A stretch of 64,000 bases of DNA from Lineus longissimus (Eukaryota; Nemertea; Pilidiophora; Heteronemertea; Lineidae). The stretch spans positions 16,507,501-16,571,500 of the forward strand of contig NC_088308.1 in the NCBI RefSeq assembly GCF_910592395.1. The letters are read 5' to 3'. Shown piece after piece: positions 1 through 10,411 of this stretch. Both the position numbers and the translations under genes were made by a program. Each line of letters starts with the position of its first letter. The first letter of the stretch is position 1. The notes under the pieces are model-generated. The model made no database searches and was not told the origin of the DNA. It saw only the letters and a list, made by a program, of their open reading frames with translations.

Positions 1-1020
1 GAATCAGTGAAACCGTGTAACCAGTGATAAACTTTGGAATAGTCAGTACTAAACCGTGGAATCACTGTGCAAGAACCGCGTGAAATCGGGCGCGTTCCTT
101 CCACGATTTATACCCTCCCAACTGCCAATCTCGTCCAAGCTGACTTTATTGATAGCAATTTGCAGGTAGTTCCAGAATCAACCTTTTTGTGGAGGATGAC
201 GTCATCATTGAATGCATTGGAAATGTGTTGTTGTCGTTAAAAAATAAACTTATATTCATGACGGGCCGCCATTTGCAAATATCTAATTATTTCTCTTCGA
301 TGAAAGTAAGCTTTTGTGATTGTTTTGTATTCCATATACTAAAATAAAACGTTTTTATTAGAAGAAACATTTGTATATATAATGCTCTGATAAAGCTCAG
401 TAGATATGACAAACATGCACACGGGAATCACTAAAAAATGTGTCCACTTTGAACTGGTTACATCACGAAAATATCTCTACACCCCTCGATGTGTACATGA
501 ATATGTACGAAATCGCTCACAGCGAAGGAATCTATTCACATTTTTCATCTCCAAACCCGGCTAAAACCTTCGGTAATAAACCTTCATCTACGTTTCTGCG
601 GATAAGCGCCAGCCGGTACTGCATGATGTAGTCAATCTTCTCTGTATCACCCTGTATGATCACACCGCTCCGTAGTTCAATTAGGCCTTGTGTGGTGGCG
701 TAGTAAGCGGAGCGCTGATTGGTCCATATTATGGGTGTGTGGTGGGCGTGTCGTGACGTGCATGCCTATATTTGGGAGATCAGTAATGTACACTGGAGGC
801 GAGGTATGACTGGGTTGTTCTAAAATATTGATTATTGAATCGGATATGCGACTGATTTCTAAACTACCGTCAAATGCCGATCTGATCATGTAAAAATAAG
901 CTCCAAATATTGATTCGTAACCACCTTAGGTTCCAATGGCATTATTTCATGTTTTTATGCATTTTTAGGACTGATTCCAAGGTTTATCACTGGTTTCAAG
1001 GTTTCACTGGTTCCAAGCTT
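1..1020. repeat. Inverted-repeat element, truncated by window edge
   Basis: The first ~45 bases and bases ~968-1015 are imperfect reverse complements sharing the motif for 'tttatcactggtt'. They bracket about 930 bp with no coding support. This fits a non-autonomous DNA transposon whose left end lies at or before the window edge. No transposase was seen and the target-site duplication cannot be judged. Confidence 0.45.
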
Positions 1021-2394
1021 TATCACCTACCGTTACAGACAGTGTAGTAATCGTGTGCTTATACATACATGTGCATGTGCATGTGCAGAAACACCAAAAA
1101 TACTTTTCTCAGCTCGAGAGGAACAATTAGTCAACATTTACATCTACATGTATATGAGACGAAGCAACTTGAAGGTCCAGTGATACAGTAAAATCACCTG
1201 TTGGTGGTGGATCAGAAATGTGGTAGGCCCTGGTTTCGAAGATATTCGAGGCCCAAAATAGGGGTATTATGTGGTTATGTTTGATCGCATTGTGTGATCA
1301 GTGAAGCAGACACAAAAAGGCTATGACTGGCGTTGATTTCATGATGGATATTTTTTCTTTGGTGCTCTTATTAGGCCCATGGGTTCAATCGTGTGTTCCT
1401 GAAGTAGGCCAAGGTACATGTACTTCATGTTGGTATTGTCCCTTTAAGTTTGCAGGGTGCCTTCAAACTGACAATGCGTCTGCACATACCCTGCGTAGGA
1501 GGTATGAACCAAGAAAACGATGGGAATGAGCCACAGGGACGTGTACCAAGACGGCATAACAGCCATTCTGTTGCAGCCAGGCTTAGGCATGTACTAGATT
1601 GTGAAACCGCTATCGAACATGGTCATGTACGTGGTGTTGCGGAGTATGCCAGGCGTTATCGCCTTGCGGGACGGTGGATTACTAATAGAGACTCGTTGAT
1701 GAAACACTCCCGTGGTTGAAATACTCCCGTGGTCGACCCTTAAGGTGAACTTGTCCCTGCATTCTGGTTGTAACTCGGTCATCAAAATACGATACTCGTA
1801 ACAACGGCTGAATACCATGTTATATCGTTCTGTGTAACACAACAATGAGCTTTCCCCTGACATGTCATGTTATCTCTGTCCCTATACACACTGGGATGCA
1901 TTATATGGGATGCATTGTAAACTAAAGCTCTGACACAATGAATCATTTTGACTGGAGTCTAATGCAAACCCACATAATCCGTTGTAGAGGTAGATAATGT
2001 CCCCCTGGAAAAAGTGTCCGGGCCTATTCTATTCTCTGACGGATGGCCATGGCCATGAACGTCATAAGCTCAAGCGCAAAAAAGAATCCCGGACATTCTA
2101 TCCGAGGACAATCTAGACTTCTACAACTGGAACTCATAGGGTACTGGACACAAATGATTGGCTACATGGAAACTGCGTGTTAAGCAGTTGGCACTAAGAT
2201 TACTTGCCTTTGCAATTATAGGGCTACTTGCTTATCAAAACCGATAACCGATCTGTCATAAAGGCCTACGTGTAGGTCACCTACATGCCCGGTGTAAAAG
2301 AAATGCAGAGTCGCCGAGTTATTTTGTTGAAGATTATGTAGCTTACACTAACCAAACCATTTACTACATTCGTTGACAATACACAGCAATTGTA
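1021..2394. other. Intergenic stretch, no recognisable gene
   Basis: Only short open frames occur here. The longest (1450-1719, +) is Arg-rich with no recognised motif and no splice context. Nothing else is supported. Confidence 0.5.
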
Positions 2395-2700
2395 CACTCT
2401 AAAAAATTCGGGCTAAAAGTAGTTAATTCATTTACTATTTTGAGAAGTTAACGTCATATTACTACTTAAATGATTATTAGAGGTTCTGATTACTACTTTC
2501 GCAGTTGTTTTAGTATGTGCTGTTTACTATTTCCGTGCAGTTAATTGAATTGACCAATCAAAAGTGTCTATTCCTACATTTACTACTTTGGTAGTAAACG
2601 TCTCGACCAATCAAAGAGCTTCCCGTGCGCAGACGGTAATTTAGAATCGCCGCCATTTTTTCCCGCTTCGATTTTTTCCAAGACGCGCAACAGCATTTAG

Positions 2701-2755
2701 ATGGAAAATCATTTAAGAGCATGGGGGATGGAGGAGCTCATTCCAATATTTGAAG
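2701..2755 (+). CDS. SAMD3-like exon 1 (start of SAM domain)
   Basis: ATG to a GAAG|GTAAG donor, 18 codons plus one base. The peptide begins MENHLRAWGMEELIPIFE, the typical first helix of a SAM domain. It lies about 300 bp inside the left TIR. Upstream there is a GCCGCCATTTT motif (about 2649), like a YY1 or promoter-proximal site. Confidence 0.65.
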
Positions 2756-5700
2756 GTAAGAATATCTGTAGCACCTGAAGAAAGAAATATAAATATATAT
2801 TTATCGATCAATACTGAAAAAAATCATGATTTCTGTCAGCCGTGTTCAAGTTGCGCACCCGCCGCCGCCATTGCGACGGACGCGCTATAGGAAATTTTTT
2901 CGGCCTTCAATAATCCGAAATCATCTGGTCTGGTTATGGAATTATAGCGGCAAAACATATCGGAAAATGTTTTAGATGATATTTGGGATTATTTTTCGCC
3001 ACTAACAAGGCAAATCGGAGAGACAAAGTTAGGAATGGGGACTTAGAAAAATAGTATACAAATTCAAATATCCCGCCAAAGAATGTCGTCATCAAGAACA
3101 ATTCAGTTCAATTTTTCAAGTCATGGTGGCGCAGCATCCACTCAGAACTGACAACATCCGGCATTTCCGGCGTAGATTTTACATTTTGTGCAATTGTTTT
3201 GTGGCGTAGCTAATCAGTGGCTAATAACTGCATGATTTGATAGACATACAACCGAATAAGGGCGATATATATTCGTCAAATACTTGGCGTATTCTGACAC
3301 TACCGTATTGTCGCCCTGTCAGCACTGACACTGACACTGTGGCTGTGGTGGTGTTTTGACTTCGAGACTTGACGAGAGTGTTTCGCTTCGGCCTTTTTTA
3401 GGCCTCGTAGTAGCTCAGCCTATCATCATCATTGACATTCATGACATTGGGAACCGACAAAGATAGATTGACAAGTTTTCCAGGAGTTAACAATCTCAAG
3501 CTGGCTACATTGCTGTACGTGTCATGACCAGTCATCATGGTCATGCCAGTGACACCCTGACATGTTATTGACAGAGATACAACAGCCACTGGGCTTAGTC
3601 AACAACCGGAGATAGAGACGAAAAATCGTGGAACAACGTCTAGGAAATCCAATCATACCGGCAGCCGCAAGGGATGAACCGCCCTGACGCTCAAATTGAG
3701 ACAGGAAAACGCCGGCGTATCTCAACGATTTTGTGTAATCAACTGACACTCGTTCAAACGAAACGTATCGATACTCAATGCTAGATAAACGTTTATTTTA
3801 ATACTTGCGATATATATACACGTGTAAGCCAGTACTATAGATCTAGGGTCAGAATAATACCCTGTACTGAGCTCAGAGTTCAGGTTGTCTACCCTGACTC
3901 TGTTATAGTTTGTGTGTTCTCATGGTTCAGATGGTCTACATGTAGCTGTGTTTTGAGACTCGTTTATGGTTAATTGCGTTTTAAAAGCAACCTCCAGGTT
4001 TTGAGGTCTGTATTTGAGGACAATTGTTGCCTGTTCTTTATTCCTGGTTATATTCTGGACAATTGTAATTTCATTCAAGTTATTTTGTGAATTCTCAATA
4101 GTAATTTGCATACTGAGTGATATTTTGATTCTAAAAGACTGGTGTTGCATAGGACTGAACATTATACTTGAGGACTTTCATTTCAAACATAAGGAGGGAT
4201 ATACATCATGACCTCACACGCTGTATCTTGGTCGAGAGAACATGGCGAGAGAAGTGTCAAGTGCATTCCCATATCAATCGGTCAAATAAATCCATAATTA
4301 TACATTGAACATACGTCCTTCAATGTCAATGATATTCTAGTTCTACAATCTCACATTACTGAAAAGTTGCGGTCTATCTATAGTCTATTGAGTGGAAACA
4401 CTGAAATCTGGTGAACATAATAAGGCCTTTCTCACCCCACAGTCTGAGACTAGATTTGCTTTGTTGGCCATTTTCTCGGTGAGGCAGGAGGTGCTCGGAG
4501 AGGTTGCAGTTGATTCCACAGGGTGTTTTTGATAACCAAATTCTTGTCGTCATGTTGGGCCCAAGACCTAAAAAAACATTCAGTCTAAAGTCAAGACAAT
4601 GCAGTCCTGATCTTGTCCTTAATATCAATTCAATGGACTCTACATAAGGATTTCTGTAAATCAGTTTGCCAGACCAGTTTCAATGTGAGCGCCTAGTGTG
4701 CATAAGGTTGTAATTCAAATTCAGTGTAGCCCAATGCTTTTTACATGTACTCAACTGCTACCGGAGATGGAAACCTTTTGGTTTGTGGTGAGCCTATGCA
4801 ACCATGCTTTGATCTTCCTTGTATTGAATTGTGACACATTGTTTAAGTCAACTGAAGTTGAACATGGTCAGTATACACCCCTGTGCTTCAGCTTTGCAAC
4901 ATTTGTTTAACACTTCAATCCATTTTCCAGCAAGCCTTCTATCAGCAGGCAAGAGATAGGAAACCTGCCAAAGGCTTTATTCATGACAGAATAAACAACA
5001 TACGGAAGCAGGAGGCAAAGATGAAGACCAAGGGAAAGAAAGCAAAAAGTTGTTTTGTCACTACAACTGAAGATGAAGGTAAAATTTGTACTGTATTCCC
5101 ACTCATCTAAAGCCATGCTTACATGTACTGCTGTGTGAACTGTTCATAATCAGTCTGCAAAAGAAACCCCATCTAAAGATATTGTAAAGTTTGTGAAATC
5201 ATGGAGGTACCTCCAACGACGCATCGTGTAATGTTGTTGTTTTTTACAGACATGACAGTGACAGCCACTACACTGACAGCCACTAGTGAGCTGGAGGACG
5301 ATACCTCACCTGAAGAAGCTGAACAGATGATTTCATGGCTACGCCACAACATCGCTCCCAAGGAACGGGTGAGAGAGTGCATGAGGAAGACGGCAATCAG
5401 CAGGTACTGGAACCTGTCAAGCAACCCAGAACTGACCATAAAATCGGTTCTTGCATCCAATCCAAGGTTGTTAGATCCTGGTATGGTAAGTACCTTATGG
5501 GATTGAGTACTTTAAAGGGACAGTATAGGCAGCAGCTTAGCAGGCAAGATTGAGTAACTCAAAGTTGCCAAAATGGGCCTCTCGCATCTCGCAGTACATC
5601 GAAATGATCGACACTTCTGCAAAGATAATATTTAGTGCTGAATCGGCATCAGAGGCAAATGAATGGCACAAACAGCCCTATAAAAGTATGATGTCACTTT

Positions 5701-7376
5701 TCAGAATAGCTTCATTCCTGGTGTGATCCTGCCCTTGTCAACATGAAAGGCATTATTAGGTATTCATTAGACTTGTAAAACTCATTCGAAAATCATTTTC
5801 ATGTCAGTTGTTGATTTATTTCATCTTTTTCAGATTGAACAGGATTATGATTGTTTATTCGAAAATGGTAGCCAACTCACCAAACTCTGGGATGGCTTTT
5901 TTGGCAAACGGATCATTACATATGCCTCAGCTGGTAAGCGTGGCAATTGGCGTGAGAAGTTAGGTGTCAAAGACGTCCTGAATGAAGGTAATTGTTGTTC
6001 ATTCACATCACTACAAAACAATTTTTATAATTTCAAAGTAAATGCTATCATAGTACCAACAGAATGTTCATCTCTCTCTCTCTTGGCATTCATTCTAATG
6101 AAGTGAGTGATTGCTGTATTACTGTAATATTTACTGGCCATAGGAGGGAGTCCACAACAGGTTATGCATATACCCTCTCTTGACACTTGCTGCCATATGC
6201 TGGCAGTGACGGGAATTGAACCCACGACATTGGGATTACAAACATAATGCCTTACACAAAACGACCACACTCCACGACACGGTTGTTCCATGCTTGGTTT
6301 AGTTTCGTAACCGCTTAGTTTTAGTGACCGCTATCACTATATTAGGGTCACCCTTGAGGTGCTGCTAAGACTTAGTGGCACCCCATGGCGGAGGCCTTGT
6401 GATTCAACTTACATAGCAGTGACATAGCGACCGCTCAGCTTAATGGCACAAACTTGGCATGGCAGCACGCTAAGAAAACTGATGCTTAGCGGCCACCTTA
6501 CCACCATTAGCAGCCAGCAAAGCTTTGAACAGACAAGCCCTGGTCCATTATGAAGGACAACATATTTTATTATTTATCTCATCTTTTATTTTTAGATGAA
6601 GAAAGTGTGGTGGCCCTCCAACTGTTGCCACACATACTACCACCAAAGCCAATAAAGTCATCAAATGTGGTACATAGACCATCAAACTTGGAAGCAGCCA
6701 ATGCTTTCATCAGGTTCAAACAGGTAAATATCTGTTGTAGGCATACATGCCTTGTGCCTGCTACATGTATGCTATATAAAGAAAATTGGACTCGGAAGTA
6801 TTAATGAACCTGGTGTTGTGTGTAATTCACTCAGGAGTTATATTTGCTACTGATCATTATCTCCTTACACTTTAATGGGGTTGTAACTTCTGATCAGTTC
6901 ACAGGATTATTTGTGATTATTTCTTATTTCTGATTCTGATTTTTAATGTTTCATCTGATGTTTTACATTATTGTTTGTTTGTAATATGATACGGAATTAA
7001 TGCAATGGAAAACAAGACATGATGCTTGATTTTTTATCTTGAATTGTACTTGCAGGCAACAACAAACATAGCAGCCTTCCTCGACACTGTAGAGGGAGAG
7101 GTCCAACCATTCATTCTAGCTCTTGGGGATCGCCATAAACCAACTCAATCATTTGTTATTGTTGAGCGCAATGCAGTGGAGCAGACATCTCTGTTGAAAG
7201 CAGTTGACTGCTGCTTCAAGCTTTTCTTTGTTCTGGACATCGCTTATCCAGCAAGCTGTCACATTGTTTGGGAGTTTCTGCAGGATTTGGTTTACCAAGT
7301 GCCTGTCAGAAAGGGGCAAACAGCCATCAGTAAGAATGTGACGAGTTTAAGGAATTATTTCAATGTTGCCAAGTAA
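2701..7376 (+). CDS. SAMD3-like protein, multi-exon, SAM domain incomplete
   Basis: Six exons are supported: 2701-2755, 4931-5078, 5250-5485, 5834-5987, 6596-6723 and 7056-7376. Exon 1 starts a SAM domain (AWGMEELIPIFEG). Later exons show the order of the SAMD3-like family common in fish and invertebrates: a basic linker, a WLRHN segment, the LFENGSQLTKLWDGFF segment, an LQLLPHILPPKP segment, then the C-terminal VDCCFKLFFVLD block ending in a stop. Phases agree from exon 4931 onward. Exon 1 ends in phase 1 but the exon at 4931 opens in phase 0, so at least one exon holding the rest of the SAM domain is missing or unrecognised. The gene lies wholly between transposon-like ends. Biochemical function of the family is unknown; SAM domains usually mediate protein interaction. 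Confidence 0.7.
4931..5078 (+). CDS. SAMD3-like exon, basic linker
   Basis: Bounded by ttttccag| and GATGAAG|GTAAAA. It opens in phase 0 and ends in phase 1. It encodes a Lys/Arg-rich segment (HDRINNIRKQEAKMKTKGKK) that could act as a nuclear signal. Confidence 0.65.
5250..5485 (+). CDS. SAMD3-like exon, acidic/WLRHN segment
   Basis: The acceptor tttttacag| gives phase 1 in, and the donor ATG|GTAAGT phase 0 out. The peptide has an acidic stretch and then MISWLRHNIAPKERVREC and a conserved 'NPRLLDPGM' end typical of the family core. Confidence 0.75.
5834..5987 (+). CDS. SAMD3-like exon, FDxLF/KLW segment
   Basis: The acceptor tctttttcag| and donor AATGAAG|GTAATT keep the frame. It encodes IEQDYDCLFENGSQLTKLW followed by a KRIITYA segment, both recurrent in SAMD3-like proteins. 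Confidence 0.75.
6170..6300 (-). repeat. tRNA-derived SINE fragment
   Basis: On the minus strand there is an RNA polymerase III B-box-like GGGTTCAATTCCC preceded by a degenerate A box and a TTTGTAA anticodon-loop-like segment. A poor cloverleaf follows. It sits in an intron of the SAMD3-like gene. No poly-A tail or target duplication was resolved. Confidence 0.45.
6596..6723 (+). CDS. SAMD3-like exon, LLPHILPP segment
   Basis: Acceptor atttttag|, donor AAACAG|GTAAAT. It encodes ESVVALQLLPHILPPKP, the hydrophobic-proline motif of the family, and leaves in phase 0. Confidence 0.75.
7056..7376 (+). CDS. SAMD3-like terminal exon
   Basis: The acceptor acttgcag| starts 106 codons ending at TAA (7374-7376). 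The segments LLKAVDCCFKLFFVLD and HIVWEFLQDLVYQVP are the typical C-terminus of SAMD3-like proteins. The last ~100 bp including the stop is duplicated 200 bp downstream (7534-7636). Confidence 0.75.
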   Translation, partial: ATTNIAAFLDTVEGEVQPFILALGDRHKPTQSFVIVERNAVEQTSLLKAVDCCFKLFFVLDIAYPASCHIVWEFLQDLVYQVPVRKGQTAISKNVTSLRNYFNVAK

Positions 7377-7445
7377 ATATGATGTTGCATCAAATAAGCA
7401 ACTGGTTTTTGATCTGACCTACTTTTCAAGGTCACAGAGGTAAAT

Positions 7446-7716
7446 ACACAAAACCACTCGAGTGGGATTTCCGAGGTATCGGACTACACCCCGAGTGATG
7501 GTCTTTGGCTGGAAACCCCCGAGACTGCAGGATGTGACGAGTTTAAGGAATTATTTCAATGTTGACAAGTAAATGTGATGTTGCATCAAATAAGCAACTG
7601 GTTTTTGATTTGACCTACTTTTCAAGGTCACAGAGGTTCTCGGGGGTTTCCAGCCAAAGACCATCACTCGGGGTGTAGTCTGATACCTCAGAAATCCCAC
7701 TCGAGTGGTTTTGTGT
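7446..7716. repeat. Foldback insertion carrying a copied gene tail
   Basis: Arms 7446-7524 and 7638-7716 are near-perfect reverse complements (~79 bp, containing CCACTCGAGTGG palindromes). The spacer 7534-7636 is a direct copy of 7336-7440, that is, the last codons, the stop and the downstream flank of the SAMD3-like gene. Confidence 0.8.
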
Positions 7717-7720
7717 ATGT

Positions 7721-8795
7721 AAATTTCTTTCGATCATTTTTAGTGAAAATTTGGGCAAGAAGTTTGATTTCGGCTGCAACACTGTTTCAACAATGCAAGT
7801 CTGGATTCGCACGTGTGGTATCTGGTATTTTTATCTCATGGCCGGACTGACCGCTGTTTCAGTCGGATTTCCCCGGTCGTTTATTGTCTTTGAATATGCA
7901 ATCACTGGCGTTGGGGCTATCATAAACCATCAGTCGTGCTTCGAAAACAGTTGTGGGCTACATTTGCGCCAATTTCGGCTGGTTTTGTGGAATAATTATG
8001 TTTTGATACGACAAAACGTGACTTTGTGCACTGGATTTCACTGACATCGGGCATGGGATAAACGTTTTTCTATGGCACTGCCATTTTGCAAGACAGCATG
8101 TTTTGTAACTGCTTTAGCTACAGATTCCTAACTTGGTACAAATGTACCCCTTGGTGACCCCTACTCATGGACCAAACTGGGGTCTTTTATAGTTCACTGT
8201 TTTGCCACCAGGGGGGGGGCAAAGGTCCAAAGTTAAAATGTTTAATTGGTCAGATTTTCACGAAATTTTGATGGTAGGTACATTAGCAAGGGTGCATCTC
8301 AGAACTAATGGGTTTCTTATTTGACCTTATTTTCAAGGTCACAGAGGTCAAAGTCAGCTGAATCTATTTGAACACACACGTGAGCACATGATTCATGGAC
8401 CATTTCATCCTGCCAGTGGCAGTTTTGCTAGATAAAGAACTGTGAGAAAAAATCTTAGATTTACAACAACCCTATCACAGGTGATCATTGGAATCTCATT
8501 ATTTAAGCACATTTGGAATTTTGCAAGGTCCTATTACTGGTAAGAAACATGCTATAAAAATTTGTTGGCTTTGGGCCCAGGATGCTACTTTTTGGTACTT
8601 TGGCAGTTTTCTAACACAACAAGTAAGTTCTTTGAGAAAATGTTAGTGGTTCCTTAAGATATGCAGTATCTCAAATCAGATGTTTCTTATGTGCAATGTG
8701 CACTGCCTTGGAGTGTATACCAGTAAATATAGATCCATACTTTTAATTGGGAACAAGATTTACATAAATTTTGCCACTCTATTTTATTGCTTTTT
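7721..8795. other. Repeat A relics, no gene
   Basis: A degenerate repeat A monomer occupies ~8090-8360, with a CCACCAGGGGGG block at ~8204 and an AGGTCACAGAGGTCA motif at ~8336. The rest is AT-rich and shows nothing recognisable. Confidence 0.5.
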
Positions 8796-8846
8796 AGCTC
8801 ACCTCTTAGCAGAGGTGAGCTTATCTCATACCGTGGCGTCCGTCGT

Positions 8847-8890
<44 letters not shown>

Positions 8891-10411
8891 CGTCGTCGTC
8901 CGTCGTCCGTTAGCAGGGCACGTTTCGTAACTGTTAGAGCTATTGAGTTGAAACTTGGTACACATGTACCCTTATGTAATGACACCTTGGAGACCAAGTT
9001 TCGGTCCAATTCGTTTCATGGTTTGGCCACCAGGGGGCCAAACGTTAAAAGTGAAAATATGCAATATCTCCCTTAATAGTAGTCGGGAAATTTTGAAAAA
9101 AATATGGTAGGTACTTCTAGCAAAGGTGCATCATATATCCTCCGGGTTTTTGATTTGACCTCCTTTTCAAGGTCACAGAGGTCAAAGTTTGCTGATTCAC
9201 TGAACAGTAGCATGTTTCCTATCTATTTTAGCTAGAAGGTTTTAAACCAGTGTGGACATGTATCTGGGGATTCTCTATTCCACCCCTAAAATTTCGGCCG
9301 TTCGGACATCAAATATGGCCGCCAGGCAGCCATCTTGAAAAATAAACACAGTACAATTACTCCGAAACTAATGATCGGATTGCAACCAAATTTGATCTGG
9401 ATGTATATCTATGTACTCTCTACTAAATCCTTGATTTTTTATCAAATGTGATAGCCAATATGGGTGCCAGGCGGGCATCTTGAAAAATTCTTAGTTTGGC
9501 CACCCGGGGGCCAAATTTAATGTCCAAAGTTAAAATGTTTGATTGCTCGTTTAATAGTGGTCTGATTTTCATAACATTTTTATGGTAGGTACTCCTAGCA
9601 AGGATACATCACATATCATACGGGTTTTTGATTTGACCTACTTTTCAAGGTCACAGAGGTCAAATGGTGTAAATTGGCCGTTAGGATGTAACGATGGCAC
9701 GTTTCTAAACTGCAATGACTATTGATCCCAAATTTGGTACACATTTACCCCTTAGTCAGGTGATCTCAGGGACCGAAGTTTGGTCCAATATGATTCACCA
9801 CTTGACCACCAGGGGGCAAAATCCAAAAACCTTAAAAATGTGATTATTCCTTAACTTCTTGCCCGATTGCCACCAAGTTGATATCATGGGTACATCTTAC
9901 CGCCATACAGTATATGTCACACAGGTTTTTAATTTGACCTTCTTGTCAAGGTCACAGTGGTCAAATGGCGTAAATTGGCCGTCAGGCCGTAACTATGGCA
10001 CGTTTCTTAACTGCAATGACTATTGATCACAAATTAAGTACACATGTACCCCTTGGTCAGGTGATCTCAGGTACTGAAGTTTGGTGCGATCTGATTTGCC
10101 GTTTGGCCTCCAGGGAGGGGGCCAAATCCTAAATTCTTCAAAATGCCATTATTCTTAGTAATTACTTGCCCGATTGGCACCAATTTTATATCATAGGTAC
10201 ATCTAATTCTAACAACCATTCAATGTGTCACCCGGGTCTTCTTTGATTTGACCTACTTTTCATGGTCACAGAGGTCGAATGTACTGTAAATTGGCCATTT
10301 TGGGAAATTGTAATTGCTTGGACCTACATCAAACCTAACACTACATTACACAATACCATGATCTTTATCCATCTACCTCCACATGAGGTGAGCACAATGG
10401 CCCTGGCCATT
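8796..10411 (-). mobile_element. Repeat A, copy 1 (longest)
   Basis: About 1.6 kb. The left boundary is the palindrome AGCTCACCTC-TTAGCA-GAGGTGAGCT, then a CGT/CCGT microsatellite (~8838-8910). Four or more ~270-430-bp monomers follow, and the right end is a smaller GGCC-rich palindrome (AATGGCC/GGCCATT). Each monomer contains 'AAACTTGGTACACATGTACC'-like text, a CCACCAGGGGGC-type block and TTGACCT...AGGTCACAGAGGTCA. No coding potential. Orientation is opposite to copies 2 and 3. The layout resembles the tandem-core, microsatellite-flanked 'pearl'/DINE-type non-autonomous elements; class assignment is inference. Confidence 0.8.

Noticed and set aside
8840-8905. CRISPR-like array
   Set aside because: A plain trinucleotide microsatellite in eukaryotic DNA; no spacers. 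The 70-bp array at 25-27 kb also has no spacers.
8680-8965. Poly-Arg, poly-Asp and poly-Thr open frames
   Set aside because: Translations of the CGT/ACG microsatellites in repeat A, with no start or splice context. The same holds near 24400 and 34750.
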